DNA of 12,069 bases from an uncultured Bacteroidota bacterium (GTDB taxonomy: Bacteria; Bacteroidota; Bacteroidia; Chitinophagales; Chitinophagaceae). The notes beneath the pieces are model-generated. The model was not told the origin of the DNA and made no database searches. It saw only the letters and a list, made by a program, of their open reading frames with translations. The position numbers and the translations under genes were made by a program. How positions within the stretch are numbered: position 1 is the first letter of the stretch; each line of letters begins with the position of its first letter. Positions 1 through 6,958 of the stretch are shown one piece after another. The stretch spans positions 1 through 12,069 of the forward strand of contig CAJATB010000090.1 of the NCBI GenBank assembly GCA_903944755.1. Reading direction: 5' to 3'.

Positions 1-912
1 GCCTGCTTGTTCAAATGCACTCCAAAAGAAAATAACAAAAAAGGAAACTACAAATATGACTAGTATTTTTTGTTTCTCTATTGATGTTGTTGTTTTATCA
101 GTAAAAACGACACCCGCTATTAAAATAATACAAGCAAGTAGTAAATAAAATAAATAGCTTACCACTTTAATATCTATATATACTAATGCAATTGTAACTA
201 ATGATAATAAAAATAAAAATCCAACCATTACTGGTAATTTTTGAAAAAACTTTGGCGCGTTCGCTGGCGCTTCTCCTAATGCTTTTCCCTCAGGGTCCTT
301 CAAATATTTTTTCTGAAAAAGCATTTGAGTCACTACACTAATAAGCATCGCAACGCCCCCTGCAAAAAAGGCCCATTTAAAATCGGCCGGATTGCCTGTA
401 TCTCCTACTAATCCACAAACAATTGGACCTAAGGCCCCTCCAGTATTAATACCCATATAAAAAATGGTATAAGCAGAATCAATTCTTTTATCCCCTTTTT
501 TGTACAACTGCCCTACTAAACTTGAAATATTGGGTTTGAAAAATCCATTACCAGCAATCATACAACCCAAGCCAACATAAAACAACATGGAGGATATTTC
601 AGGATTTTGGTAAAACTCGCCGCAAAAGAACAAAACGAATTCTCCAATAGCCATCACCAAACCTCCTGCAATGATGGAACGGTTATTACCCCAATACCTA
701 TCGGCAATATAACCCCCCAATAAGGGTGTTAAGTATACTAGGCCTGTATAACTACCATATACCTGAGATGCAAAAACTTTATCAAAAAGCAATGCCTTGG
801 TTAAGAACAATACCAAAATTGCACGCATTCCATAGTAATTGAATCGCTCCCACATTTCGGTAGCAAACAAAACATACAATCCTTTGGGGTGCTTTTGAGC
901 TGTTGTAGACAT
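1..912 (-). CDS. POT/PTR2-family proton-coupled peptide transporter, N-terminal part (3' end cut off by the window edge)
   Basis: An open frame of 304 codons runs from an ATG at 910-912 to the left edge without a stop, so the C-terminal part is missing. It encodes an inner-membrane proton:di/tripeptide symporter of the major facilitator fold. Visible family marks are the TM1 motif ExxERFxYYG (residues 19-28, EMWERFNYYG), a PTR2-like stretch FFKPNISSLVGQLY followed by DSAYTIFYMGINTGGALGP, and the TM7 motif FFWSAFEQAG at residues 295-304, whose Glu301 matches the conserved TM7 glutamate. Hydrophobic segments between TM6 and TM7 fit the two extra helices (HA, HB) found in bacterial POTs. Family members are usually about 450-580 residues, so roughly a third to a half is outside the window. 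The gene is divergent from purD with a 79 bp gap; I saw no clear promoter box on its own strand. Substrate range within the family cannot be told from this part. Confidence 0.93.
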   Translation of the reverse strand, partial: MSTTAQKHPKGLYVLFATEMWERFNYYGMRAILVLFLTKALLFDKVFASQVYGSYTGLVYLTPLLGGYIADRYWGNNRSIIAGGLVMAIGEFVLFFCGEFYQNPEISSMLFYVGLGCMIAGNGFFKPNISSLVGQLYKKGDKRIDSAYTIFYMGINTGGALGPIVCGLVGDTGNPADFKWAFFAGGVAMLISVVTQMLFQKKYLKDPEGKALGEAPANAPKFFQKLPVMVGFLFLLSLVTIALVYIDIKVVSYLFYLLLACIILIAGVVFTDKTTTSIEKQKILVIFVVSFFVIFFWSAFEQAG

Positions 913-965
913 AAGTAATCATTTAATTAGTTGACCCAATTTAATAAAATCCCTTCAATAATTTT

Positions 966-973
966 TACTTTCG
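966..973 (+). promoter_or_regulatory. Possible -7 promoter box of purD (TAnnTTCG variant)
   Basis: TACTTTCG differs by one base from the Bacteroidota -7 consensus TAnnTTTG. It lies 18 bp before the purD ATG, which would give a short leader of about 12-16 nt. No TTTG sits at the expected 19-21 bp spacing upstream (a TTGACC at 931-936 is too far), so the call rests on the -7 box alone. Confidence 0.4.
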
Positions 974-991
974 TGGAGCAAACCCTTAATT

Positions 992-2275
992 ATGAATATT
1001 TTATTGATTGGAAGTGGCGGAAGAGAACATGCTTTGGCTTGGAAAATGACTAAAAGCCACCAGGCAGACCAAATATTCATAGCTCCCGGAAATCCAGGCA
1101 CAGCAAGTATAGGAACGAACTTACCTATTGAAGTCTCCGATTTTGAAGGATTGAAAAAATGTGTTTTAGACCATAAAATAGAAATGGTTGTGGTAGGGCC
1201 CGAAGAACCCTTAGTAAGGGGCATTTATGACTTTTTTGTGAATGACCCAATGACGAGTCATGTAAATATCATTGGGCCTTCAGCAAATGCTGCCCAATTA
1301 GAGGGAAGTAAGGCTTTTAGTAAGCATTTTATGCAAAGGCATCAAATTCCCACTGCTAGTTATGCCGAATTTACTGCAGACAATTATGAAGCAGGCTGTA
1401 CTTATATCCGTAATCATTCCCTTCCCATAGTGTTAAAGGCCGACGGTTTAGCAGCTGGAAAAGGAGTAATTATTGCACAAACACAGCAAGAAGCATTGGC
1501 TTGTTTCGAAGAAATGATCCAAAACAAACAATTTGGGGAAGCAAGCGCAAAAGTAGTGATAGAGCAGTTTTTAGAAGGAATTGAAGTAAGCGTTTTTGCA
1601 CTAACCGATGGTATTAATTACCAAATAATTGGTCATGCGAAGGACTACAAACGAATAGGTGAAGGCGATACAGGGCTTAATACGGGTGGAATGGGTTGTG
1701 TAAGCCCAGTCCCGTTTATGGATGATGACTTTATGCAAAAAGTGGAGGAGCGCATTATAAAACCTACGATTCAAGGAATTCATCAAGAAGGGCTGATTTA
1801 CAAGGGGTTTGTATTCTTTGGCTTAATGAATTGCGGGGGCGAACCTTTTGTGATTGAATATAATTGCAGATTAGGTGACCCTGAAACAGAAGTTATTCTA
1901 CCAAGGCTTCAAACCGATTTAGTGAGTTTATTAGCAGCAGTCGATAATGGAACTTTGGCTGACGTAAATATTGAATATAACGAAAATGCATTCGCAACCG
2001 TAATGGCGGTAAGTGGAGGTTATCCCGGTGCGTATAAAAAGGACTTTATAATTAGCGGCATCGAAGCTTCACAAAACATTCCAGATACCCTTGTATTTCA
2101 AGCTGGTACTGGCTTAAAGGAGAATGCAATTGTTACAAAAGGAGGTAGGGTTTTAACAGTAACCGCCCAAGGCCCTACCATCCAGGACGCCGTAAAAAAG
2201 GCGCAAAACACTTTGTCTTTGCTTCATTTTGAAGGCATGAATTTCAGAAAAGATATTGGCTTCGAGTTCAAGTAA
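992..2275 (+). CDS. purD: Phosphoribosylamine--glycine ligase (GAR synthetase)
   Basis: This cytoplasmic enzyme joins glycine to 5-phosphoribosylamine with ATP to make glycinamide ribonucleotide, the second step of de novo purine synthesis. The 427 residues match the usual monofunctional PurD length. In order they show the N-terminal domain start MNILLIGSGGREHALAWK (residues 1-18), the loop VGPEEPLVRG (68-77), the ATP-grasp segment KADGLAAGKGV (149-159), the glycine-rich NTGGMG (230-235), the metal-binding stretch EYNCRLGDPETE (289-300), and the C-terminal domain with SGGYPG (341-346). The ATG at 992 gives exactly the family N-terminus, so the start is secure, although no Shine-Dalgarno sequence precedes it. 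It is not fused to other pur genes. It is followed by the mre operon after 108 bp that contain a separate promoter, so it is probably transcribed as its own unit. I see no frameshift or missing key residue. Confidence 0.98.
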   Translation: MNILLIGSGGREHALAWKMTKSHQADQIFIAPGNPGTASIGTNLPIEVSDFEGLKKCVLDHKIEMVVVGPEEPLVRGIYDFFVNDPMTSHVNIIGPSANAAQLEGSKAFSKHFMQRHQIPTASYAEFTADNYEAGCTYIRNHSLPIVLKADGLAAGKGVIIAQTQQEALACFEEMIQNKQFGEASAKVVIEQFLEGIEVSVFALTDGINYQIIGHAKDYKRIGEGDTGLNTGGMGCVSPVPFMDDDFMQKVEERIIKPTIQGIHQEGLIYKGFVFFGLMNCGGEPFVIEYNCRLGDPETEVILPRLQTDLVSLLAAVDNGTLADVNIEYNENAFATVMAVSGGYPGAYKKDFIISGIEASQNIPDTLVFQAGTGLKENAIVTKGGRVLTVTAQGPTIQDAVKKAQNTLSLLHFEGMNFRKDIGFEFK

Positions 2276-2317
2276 AAGTTTTTAACAAAACAAGCGGTTG
2301 ATTAATTCATAAAAAGC

Positions 2318-2348
2318 TTTGTAGTTCAAGGTTTTTAGCTGATTTTTG
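2318..2348 (+). promoter_or_regulatory. Probable promoter of the mreBCD-mrdA-rodA operon
   Basis: A TTTG at 2318-2321 is followed, after exactly 19 bp, by GATTTTTG at 2341-2348. This fits the Bacteroidota sigma-factor layout TTTG-N19-21-TAnnTTTG with one mismatch in the -7 box (G for T). It lies 35 bp upstream of the mreB ATG, implying a leader of about 30 nt. It is the only site in the window where I see both boxes at correct spacing. Confidence 0.55.
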
Positions 2349-2383
2349 CATCATTCAAATTGAACTTTAAAATTTTTCTTATA

Positions 2384-3409
2384 ATGGGATTATTTAATTT
2401 TTTTACTCAGGAAATTGCGATGGACTTAGGTACCGCAAATACCCTTATCATTCACAATGACGAAGTGGTCGTGAATGAGCCTTCTATTATTGCCCTTAAC
2501 AGGAACAATATGAAGGAAGTTTTAGGTGTAGGTAAAAAGGCCTTGTTAATGCATGAAAAAACGCACGAAAGTATTAGAACAATTCGTCCATTAAAAGATG
2601 GCGTTATTGCCGATTTTAATGCTGCAGAATTAATGATTCGTGAGTTGATGAAAATGATTTATCCAAAGAAGCCTTTATTTCCACCAAGTTGGAGAATGGT
2701 AATTTGTATACCTTCTTCCATTACCGAAGTGGAGAAAAGAGCGGTGCGTGATAGTGCTGAACAAGCAGGCGCAAAAGAAGTTTATATGATTCACGAACCT
2801 ATGGCTGCGGCTTTAGGTATTGGTATAGATGTAGAAGAACCTGTTGGAAATATGATTATAGATATCGGAGGCGGTACCACTGGAATTACAGTAATTGCTT
2901 TAGCAGGTATTGTTTGTGATCAAAGTATTCGTATTGGTGGTGATGAATTTACTGCTGATATTATGGAAGCATTAAGACGCTATCATAGTTTATTAGTTGG
3001 AGAACGTACCGCAGAACAAATTAAAATTCATGTTGGTGCTGCATTAAAAGATTTAGACAATCCTCCTGATGATATGCCAGTAAATGGCAGAGATTTGGTA
3101 ACAGGTATTCCAAAACAAATCATGGTTTCCTACCAAGAAGTTGCAGAAGCATTAGATAAAAGTATTTTCAAAATAGAAGAAGCAATATTAAAAGCATTAG
3201 AAACAACTCCTCCGGAATTGGCTGCGGACATTTACCGCCGTGGCTTGTATATCACTGGTGGCGGCTCTTTATTACGTGGACTAGATAAACGATTAAGCGC
3301 AAAAATTAAGTTACCAGTTCATATTGCAGAAGATCCCCTTAAGAGTGTGGTTCGTGGTACAGGAATTGCGTTGAAAAATTATCAACGATTCCCTTTTATC
3401 ATGAGGTAG
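2384..3409 (+). CDS. mreB: Rod shape-determining actin homologue MreB
   Basis: MreB is a bacterial actin that forms ATP-dependent filaments under the inner membrane and orients the elongasome. Numbering from the ATG at 2384, the protein has 341 residues, close to the usual 335-350. It carries the phosphate-1 motif DLGTANT (14-20), the catalytic-glutamate segment HEPMAAALG (137-145), the phosphate-2 motif DIGGGTTG (160-167), GERTAE (206-211), and the adenosine motif ITGGGSLLRG (290-299). The frame is open upstream to a TTG at 2360. I prefer the ATG because it gives the family N-terminus MGLFNFFTQEIAMDLGT, with the amphipathic membrane-binding residues directly before the actin fold. The TTG would add eight unneeded residues. 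It is the first gene of the cell-shape operon, 53 bp before mreC, with a probable promoter just upstream. Confidence 0.98.
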   Translation: MGLFNFFTQEIAMDLGTANTLIIHNDEVVVNEPSIIALNRNNMKEVLGVGKKALLMHEKTHESIRTIRPLKDGVIADFNAAELMIRELMKMIYPKKPLFPPSWRMVICIPSSITEVEKRAVRDSAEQAGAKEVYMIHEPMAAALGIGIDVEEPVGNMIIDIGGGTTGITVIALAGIVCDQSIRIGGDEFTADIMEALRRYHSLLVGERTAEQIKIHVGAALKDLDNPPDDMPVNGRDLVTGIPKQIMVSYQEVAEALDKSIFKIEEAILKALETTPPELAADIYRRGLYITGGGSLLRGLDKRLSAKIKLPVHIAEDPLKSVVRGTGIALKNYQRFPFIMR

Positions 3410-3462
3410 TCAATATTTCTTTTAATATATTTTAATTCACTGCAGTATAAAGTCGATCATTC

Positions 3463-4317
3463 TTGAAGAACATCATTGGGTTCATACGACATAATTTTAC
3501 CTTCTTCACTTTTTTGATACTTCAAATTGTGTCGCTAGTAATGTTGTCTTCTTATAGCAAATCACACCAAACTTTTTTCGGAGGTTGGACAAATCAGTTC
3601 ACTGGAAATATTAATAGTTATTACAATAACTGGACTTACTTCTTTACTTTAAAGGAAACAAACGCTAAGTTAATTGCAGAAAATATTGCATTAAGAAATG
3701 AACTTGCTCAGAACTTCGTTGGATTTGATACCACTAAAAAAGCAGGAAGTTTGATTCTGCGAAAAGACAGCCTTGAGAAAATAAGGAAATTTTATTACTA
3801 CCCCGCTAAAGTTGTTGGCAATACTTTCACGCTTCAACAAAACTATATCACCATTGAACGTGGCGCTTTACAAGGTGTGAAAAAAGACATGGCAGCAATT
3901 AGCCCTGATGGAACGATTGTAGGTGTAGTAGTAGAAGTAAATGATAATTACAGTAAAATAATGAGCTTACTGCACCGCAGTAGTAAGGTAAGTGCCATGT
4001 TGAAACGAGATAGAGTTGCCGGAAGCATTGAATGGGACGGAAGCGACCCAAGTATGTTAATGCTAAAAAATATTTCAAAAAGTGCGGCGCCTAAAATTGG
4101 AGACACTGTTTTAACGAGCCCTTATTCTTCAAATTTTCCCGCACAAATGATGATTGGTAGTGTTACGAAGGTTATTAAGGACCCATCAAGTAATTTTTTA
4201 ACATTAAATATAAAATCTGCTACCAATTTTTATACGCTAGAATATGTTTATTTAGTTGAAAATAAAAGAATGGCTGAGCAACAACAGGTAGAACAAATCA
4301 ACTTGAAGAATGAATAG
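3463..4317 (+). CDS. mreC: Rod shape-determining protein MreC (TTG start)
   Basis: MreC is a single-pass, mostly periplasmic scaffold that links MreB to PBP2 and stimulates the elongasome. The 284 residues show a short cytoplasmic N-terminus, one membrane segment at about 11-29, a likely coiled coil at about 54-84 (LKETNAKLIAENIALRNELA), then the beta-domain region. The hallmark KIGDTVLTSPYSSNFP (211-226) is followed by IGSVTKV (231-237). The tail after residue 268 is rich in Gln, Asn and Glu. The start is TTG at 3463: an in-frame stop lies at 3448-3450, no ATG occurs before the membrane segment, and the TTG yields a normal MreC N-terminus. The last 8 bases overlap the start of mreD, suggesting translational coupling. 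Sequence similarity in this family is low, but the position and the FP...IG motif make the call firm. Confidence 0.95.
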   Translation: MKNIIGFIRHNFTFFTFLILQIVSLVMLSSYSKSHQTFFGGWTNQFTGNINSYYNNWTYFFTLKETNAKLIAENIALRNELAQNFVGFDTTKKAGSLILRKDSLEKIRKFYYYPAKVVGNTFTLQQNYITIERGALQGVKKDMAAISPDGTIVGVVVEVNDNYSKIMSLLHRSSKVSAMLKRDRVAGSIEWDGSDPSMLMLKNISKSAAPKIGDTVLTSPYSSNFPAQMMIGSVTKVIKDPSSNFLTLNIKSATNFYTLEYVYLVENKRMAEQQQVEQINLKNE

Positions 4318-4831
4318 CCTACTTAAAAATATCGCCCGTTTTACCCTATTCTTGTTGATACAAATTATCATCTTGAACGAAGTACCCCCATTACACAAGT
4401 TCATCACACCTTATATTTATTTTTTATTTTTACTTTGGTTGCCTTTTGGTACAAGCCGGCTTGTAATGACAATTCTTGGTTTTGTGTTAGGCTACACACT
4501 TGATTTATTTATGAATACCCCAGGGCTGCATGCTGCCGCTTGCTTGTTGGTTGGATATATCCGACCTACTGTTTTAAATTTATTATTGGCGCAAGAAGCT
4601 TCTGAAGAAATAAATAAAGAACCAAGCATTGGCACAATGGGATGGGGACCCTATATTTTTTACTTATTTATCCTCACATTCGTACACCATTTTTATTTAG
4701 TATTACTAGAATGGTTACAATTTGGAAATTTTACTTACTTCATTGGTAAAGTATTTGCAACAAGTTTAATAAGCATACTGTTAATAATGTCAGTTGAACT
4801 GATTACGAACAGAAGAAAGCTAAAAAAATAA
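4310..4831 (+). CDS. mreD: Rod shape-determining membrane protein MreD
   Basis: This is a small, very hydrophobic inner-membrane protein of 173 residues, within the usual 160-180 for MreD. About five or six membrane segments can be seen: about 8-24, 31-48, 51-68, 74-92, 113-133 and 143-163. It ends in a basic cytoplasmic tail (NRRKLKK). A polar stretch at about 94-110 (AQEASEEINKEPSIGTMG) forms a loop in the middle. MreD works with MreC and the RodA/PBP2 pair in side-wall growth; its exact biochemical role is not settled. Residue motifs are weak in this family, so the call rests on length, topology and the fixed position between mreC and mrdA. The ATG at 4310 lies inside the 3' end of mreC (ATGAATAG holds both the start and the mreC stop). 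mrdA begins 3 bp after its stop. Confidence 0.92.
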   Translation: MNSLLKNIARFTLFLLIQIIILNEVPPLHKFITPYIYFLFLLWLPFGTSRLVMTILGFVLGYTLDLFMNTPGLHAAACLLVGYIRPTVLNLLLAQEASEEINKEPSIGTMGWGPYIFYLFILTFVHHFYLVLLEWLQFGNFTYFIGKVFATSLISILLIMSVELITNRRKLKK

Positions 4832-4834
4832 CAC

Positions 4835-6955
4835 ATGTCAGTATATAATTCGAATAGAGGCGGTGTTATACAAATTATAATTGGTGTTATTTTCATCCTT
4901 ATTGTTGGACAGCTTATAAGCTTACAGATTATATCAAATAAATATAAATTAGCAGCAGACAATAATGCTATCTACCGAAAAATTATATACCCCGATAGAG
5001 GTATTATTTATGATAGAAAGAAAAGAGCCTTATTAGAAAACAGCATTAGTTACGACTTAGTGGTAATCCCTAATGAAACAAAAGGCGTGGACACTGCAAT
5101 GCTTTGTTCTATCTTAAACATAGACAAAGAAGAATACAAAAAAAGAATCATTGAGGCAATCATAAAAAATACAAGGGTAAAGGCAGGTGTGTTTGAGCCG
5201 TTCTTGTCCCCTGAACTTTTTGCACAATTAAATGAAAACTTATATAGGTTTCCTGGTTTTTCTTTATCGGAAAGGTCCATACGAAGTTACCCTTATAATA
5301 CAGCGGCACATGTATTAGGTTATGTCGCGGAAGTAGATGTGAAATTTTTAAAGAAAAATGCTGCTGAAGGATATGAGATGGGTGACTACGCAGGTATGAC
5401 AGGATTAGAAAAACAATACGAACCTATCCTAATGGGTCAACGTGGAGTGAAGCGGTTTTTAAGAGATAATAAGGGTAAGATACAAGGTGTATATGAAAAA
5501 GGAGAGTACGATACCAGTGCTGTAGCAGGAAGAAATTTATTTACAAGTGTTGATGTTGAAGTACAACAGCTTGCAGAAAAAGTTTTACAACATAAAGTGG
5601 GAAGCGTTGTTGCCTTGAATCCAAAAACGGGAGGCATCATTGCAATGGCTTCTAGTCCTGGTTATAATCCGAATTTATTAACCGGAAGCCAAAGAAGAAA
5701 AACTATTGGAAGACTATTAATGGATACTGCACGACCAATTTATAATCGTGCAATTAAGGGACAATACCCTCCTGGGTCTACTTTTAAACCATTAGGTGCA
5801 TTAATTGCTTTAGACGAAGGCTTAATCACCCCTTCATTTGGGTACAACTGTTTTGGGTTATATACTGCCTGTGGTAATGCGCGGAAATGCGAACACCATA
5901 ATCCAGGGCATGCTGGTAATTTACAATTGGCATTAGCAAATTCATGCAACTCGTATTTCTTACAGGTTTTTAGATTAGCTATTGACAATCCAAAATATGG
6001 AAATGCAAAACAAGGGTATTTAAAGTGGAAAGAATATATGAATGGTTTTGGATTTGGTAGAAAATTAGGCATTGATTTACCAAGTGAAAATAAAGCCAAT
6101 ATACCTGACACCGCTAGTTACAACAGGGACTTTGGTGGTGCTAGGTATTGGAATAGTTGTTATATGCTAACGCTAGGAATTGGCCAAGATAGAATGACAG
6201 CAACCCCACTGCAATTAGCTAATTCAATGGCTTATATAGCCAATGAAGGCTTTTTCTATACCCCTCATTTTGTAGATAGTATTGAAAATGAAAACGAAGA
6301 AGATAAAAACTTGTTAGCCGAATTTAGAAAAAAACAAGTGGTTACTAAAATACCAAAAGCTTATTTTGACGCTATAAAAGAAGGCATGCATGATGTAACT
6401 GTTTATGGCACGGCCGCCTTTATTAAAATCCCAGGAATTGAATATTGTGCTAAAACGGGTACTGCTCAAAACCCACATGGAAAGAACCACTCCATATTTG
6501 TTTGCTTTGCACCAAAGGATAACCCAACCATCGCTGTTGCAGTAATAGTAGAAAATGCAGGATACGGATCGGTTTGGGCTGGACCCATTGGAGGTTTGGT
6601 GATGGAGAAATATTTGAACGATACCTTAACTGCTGAAAGTCAATTAAAGGCAGATAACCTTTCAAAAGTTGACCTTATGCCACAAGGCATTAAAGACTGG
6701 TATATAAGGCATAACAGAACAGAGTTAATGACCCCTATAGAATACAATAATGACGAACTTGGAGACGTTTGGGAGATGGAAGTAGTATCGTCAGAAATGA
6801 CTCCAAAATTAATTCAAGCAGATACTGTGAAAAAGGATAGTGTAAAGTTGGATACTTCTAAAAAAACAAAAGCGCCCATTCCAGCTTTACCAAAAAAGGT
6901 TGGCAAAGAGACAATGCTTCCAAATCAAGAAAAAAAGAAAAAGGTATTAAAATAA
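4835..6955 (+). CDS. mrdA: Penicillin-binding protein 2, elongasome peptidoglycan transpeptidase
   Basis: PBP2 is a class B penicillin-binding protein that cross-links peptidoglycan in the periplasm as the partner of RodA. The 706 residues begin with one membrane anchor (about 11-32) and then the dimerisation/pedestal domain with RGIIYDR (55-61). The transpeptidase domain follows, with the active-site Ser315 in PPGSTFKP (SxxK, Lys318), SxN as Ser370-Cys371-Asn372, and KTG at 540-542. All three catalytic motifs are intact, so it should be active and beta-lactam sensitive. Two things stand out. A Cys/His cluster lies before the SxN motif (Cys339, Cys346, Cys352, His354, His355, His359). A tail of about 105 residues follows the last core segment MEKYL (590-594), ending in a Lys/Pro-rich low-complexity stretch. 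E. coli PBP2 is about 633 residues, so the tail explains the extra length. It sits between mreD and rodA with 3 bp gaps on both sides. Confidence 0.97.
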   Translation: MSVYNSNRGGVIQIIIGVIFILIVGQLISLQIISNKYKLAADNNAIYRKIIYPDRGIIYDRKKRALLENSISYDLVVIPNETKGVDTAMLCSILNIDKEEYKKRIIEAIIKNTRVKAGVFEPFLSPELFAQLNENLYRFPGFSLSERSIRSYPYNTAAHVLGYVAEVDVKFLKKNAAEGYEMGDYAGMTGLEKQYEPILMGQRGVKRFLRDNKGKIQGVYEKGEYDTSAVAGRNLFTSVDVEVQQLAEKVLQHKVGSVVALNPKTGGIIAMASSPGYNPNLLTGSQRRKTIGRLLMDTARPIYNRAIKGQYPPGSTFKPLGALIALDEGLITPSFGYNCFGLYTACGNARKCEHHNPGHAGNLQLALANSCNSYFLQVFRLAIDNPKYGNAKQGYLKWKEYMNGFGFGRKLGIDLPSENKANIPDTASYNRDFGGARYWNSCYMLTLGIGQDRMTATPLQLANSMAYIANEGFFYTPHFVDSIENENEEDKNLLAEFRKKQVVTKIPKAYFDAIKEGMHDVTVYGTAAFIKIPGIEYCAKTGTAQNPHGKNHSIFVCFAPKDNPTIAVAVIVENAGYGSVWAGPIGGLVMEKYLNDTLTAESQLKADNLSKVDLMPQGIKDWYIRHNRTELMTPIEYNNDELGDVWEMEVVSSEMTPKLIQADTVKKDSVKLDTSKKTKAPIPALPKKVGKETMLPNQEKKKKVLK

Positions 6956-6958
6956 TAA

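Noticed and set aside
913..991. Promoter for the minus-strand peptide transporter in the divergent gap
   Set aside because: A TTTG is present on the minus strand, but no TAnnTTTG box lies at 19-21 bp spacing.
955..1224. Minus-strand open frame over the start of purD
   Set aside because: It is a shadow of purD with no family motif. It also crosses the purD promoter region.
2278..2291. Small inverted repeat GTTTT-TAAC-AAAAC after purD, as a terminator
   Set aside because: The stem has five pairs, four of them A-T, and no T-run follows. It is too weak to call.
4735..4962. Minus-strand open frame across the mreD-mrdA junction
   Set aside because: It spans the ends of two real genes in an operon. 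Its hydrophobicity comes from being antisense to AT-rich membrane-protein codons.
5740..6111. Minus-strand open frame of 123 codons inside mrdA (and similar ones at 7408-7719 in rodA and 10493-10816 in ppc)
   Set aside because: They lie opposite highly conserved coding sequence, show no recognisable domain or start context, and have compositions expected of antisense translations.
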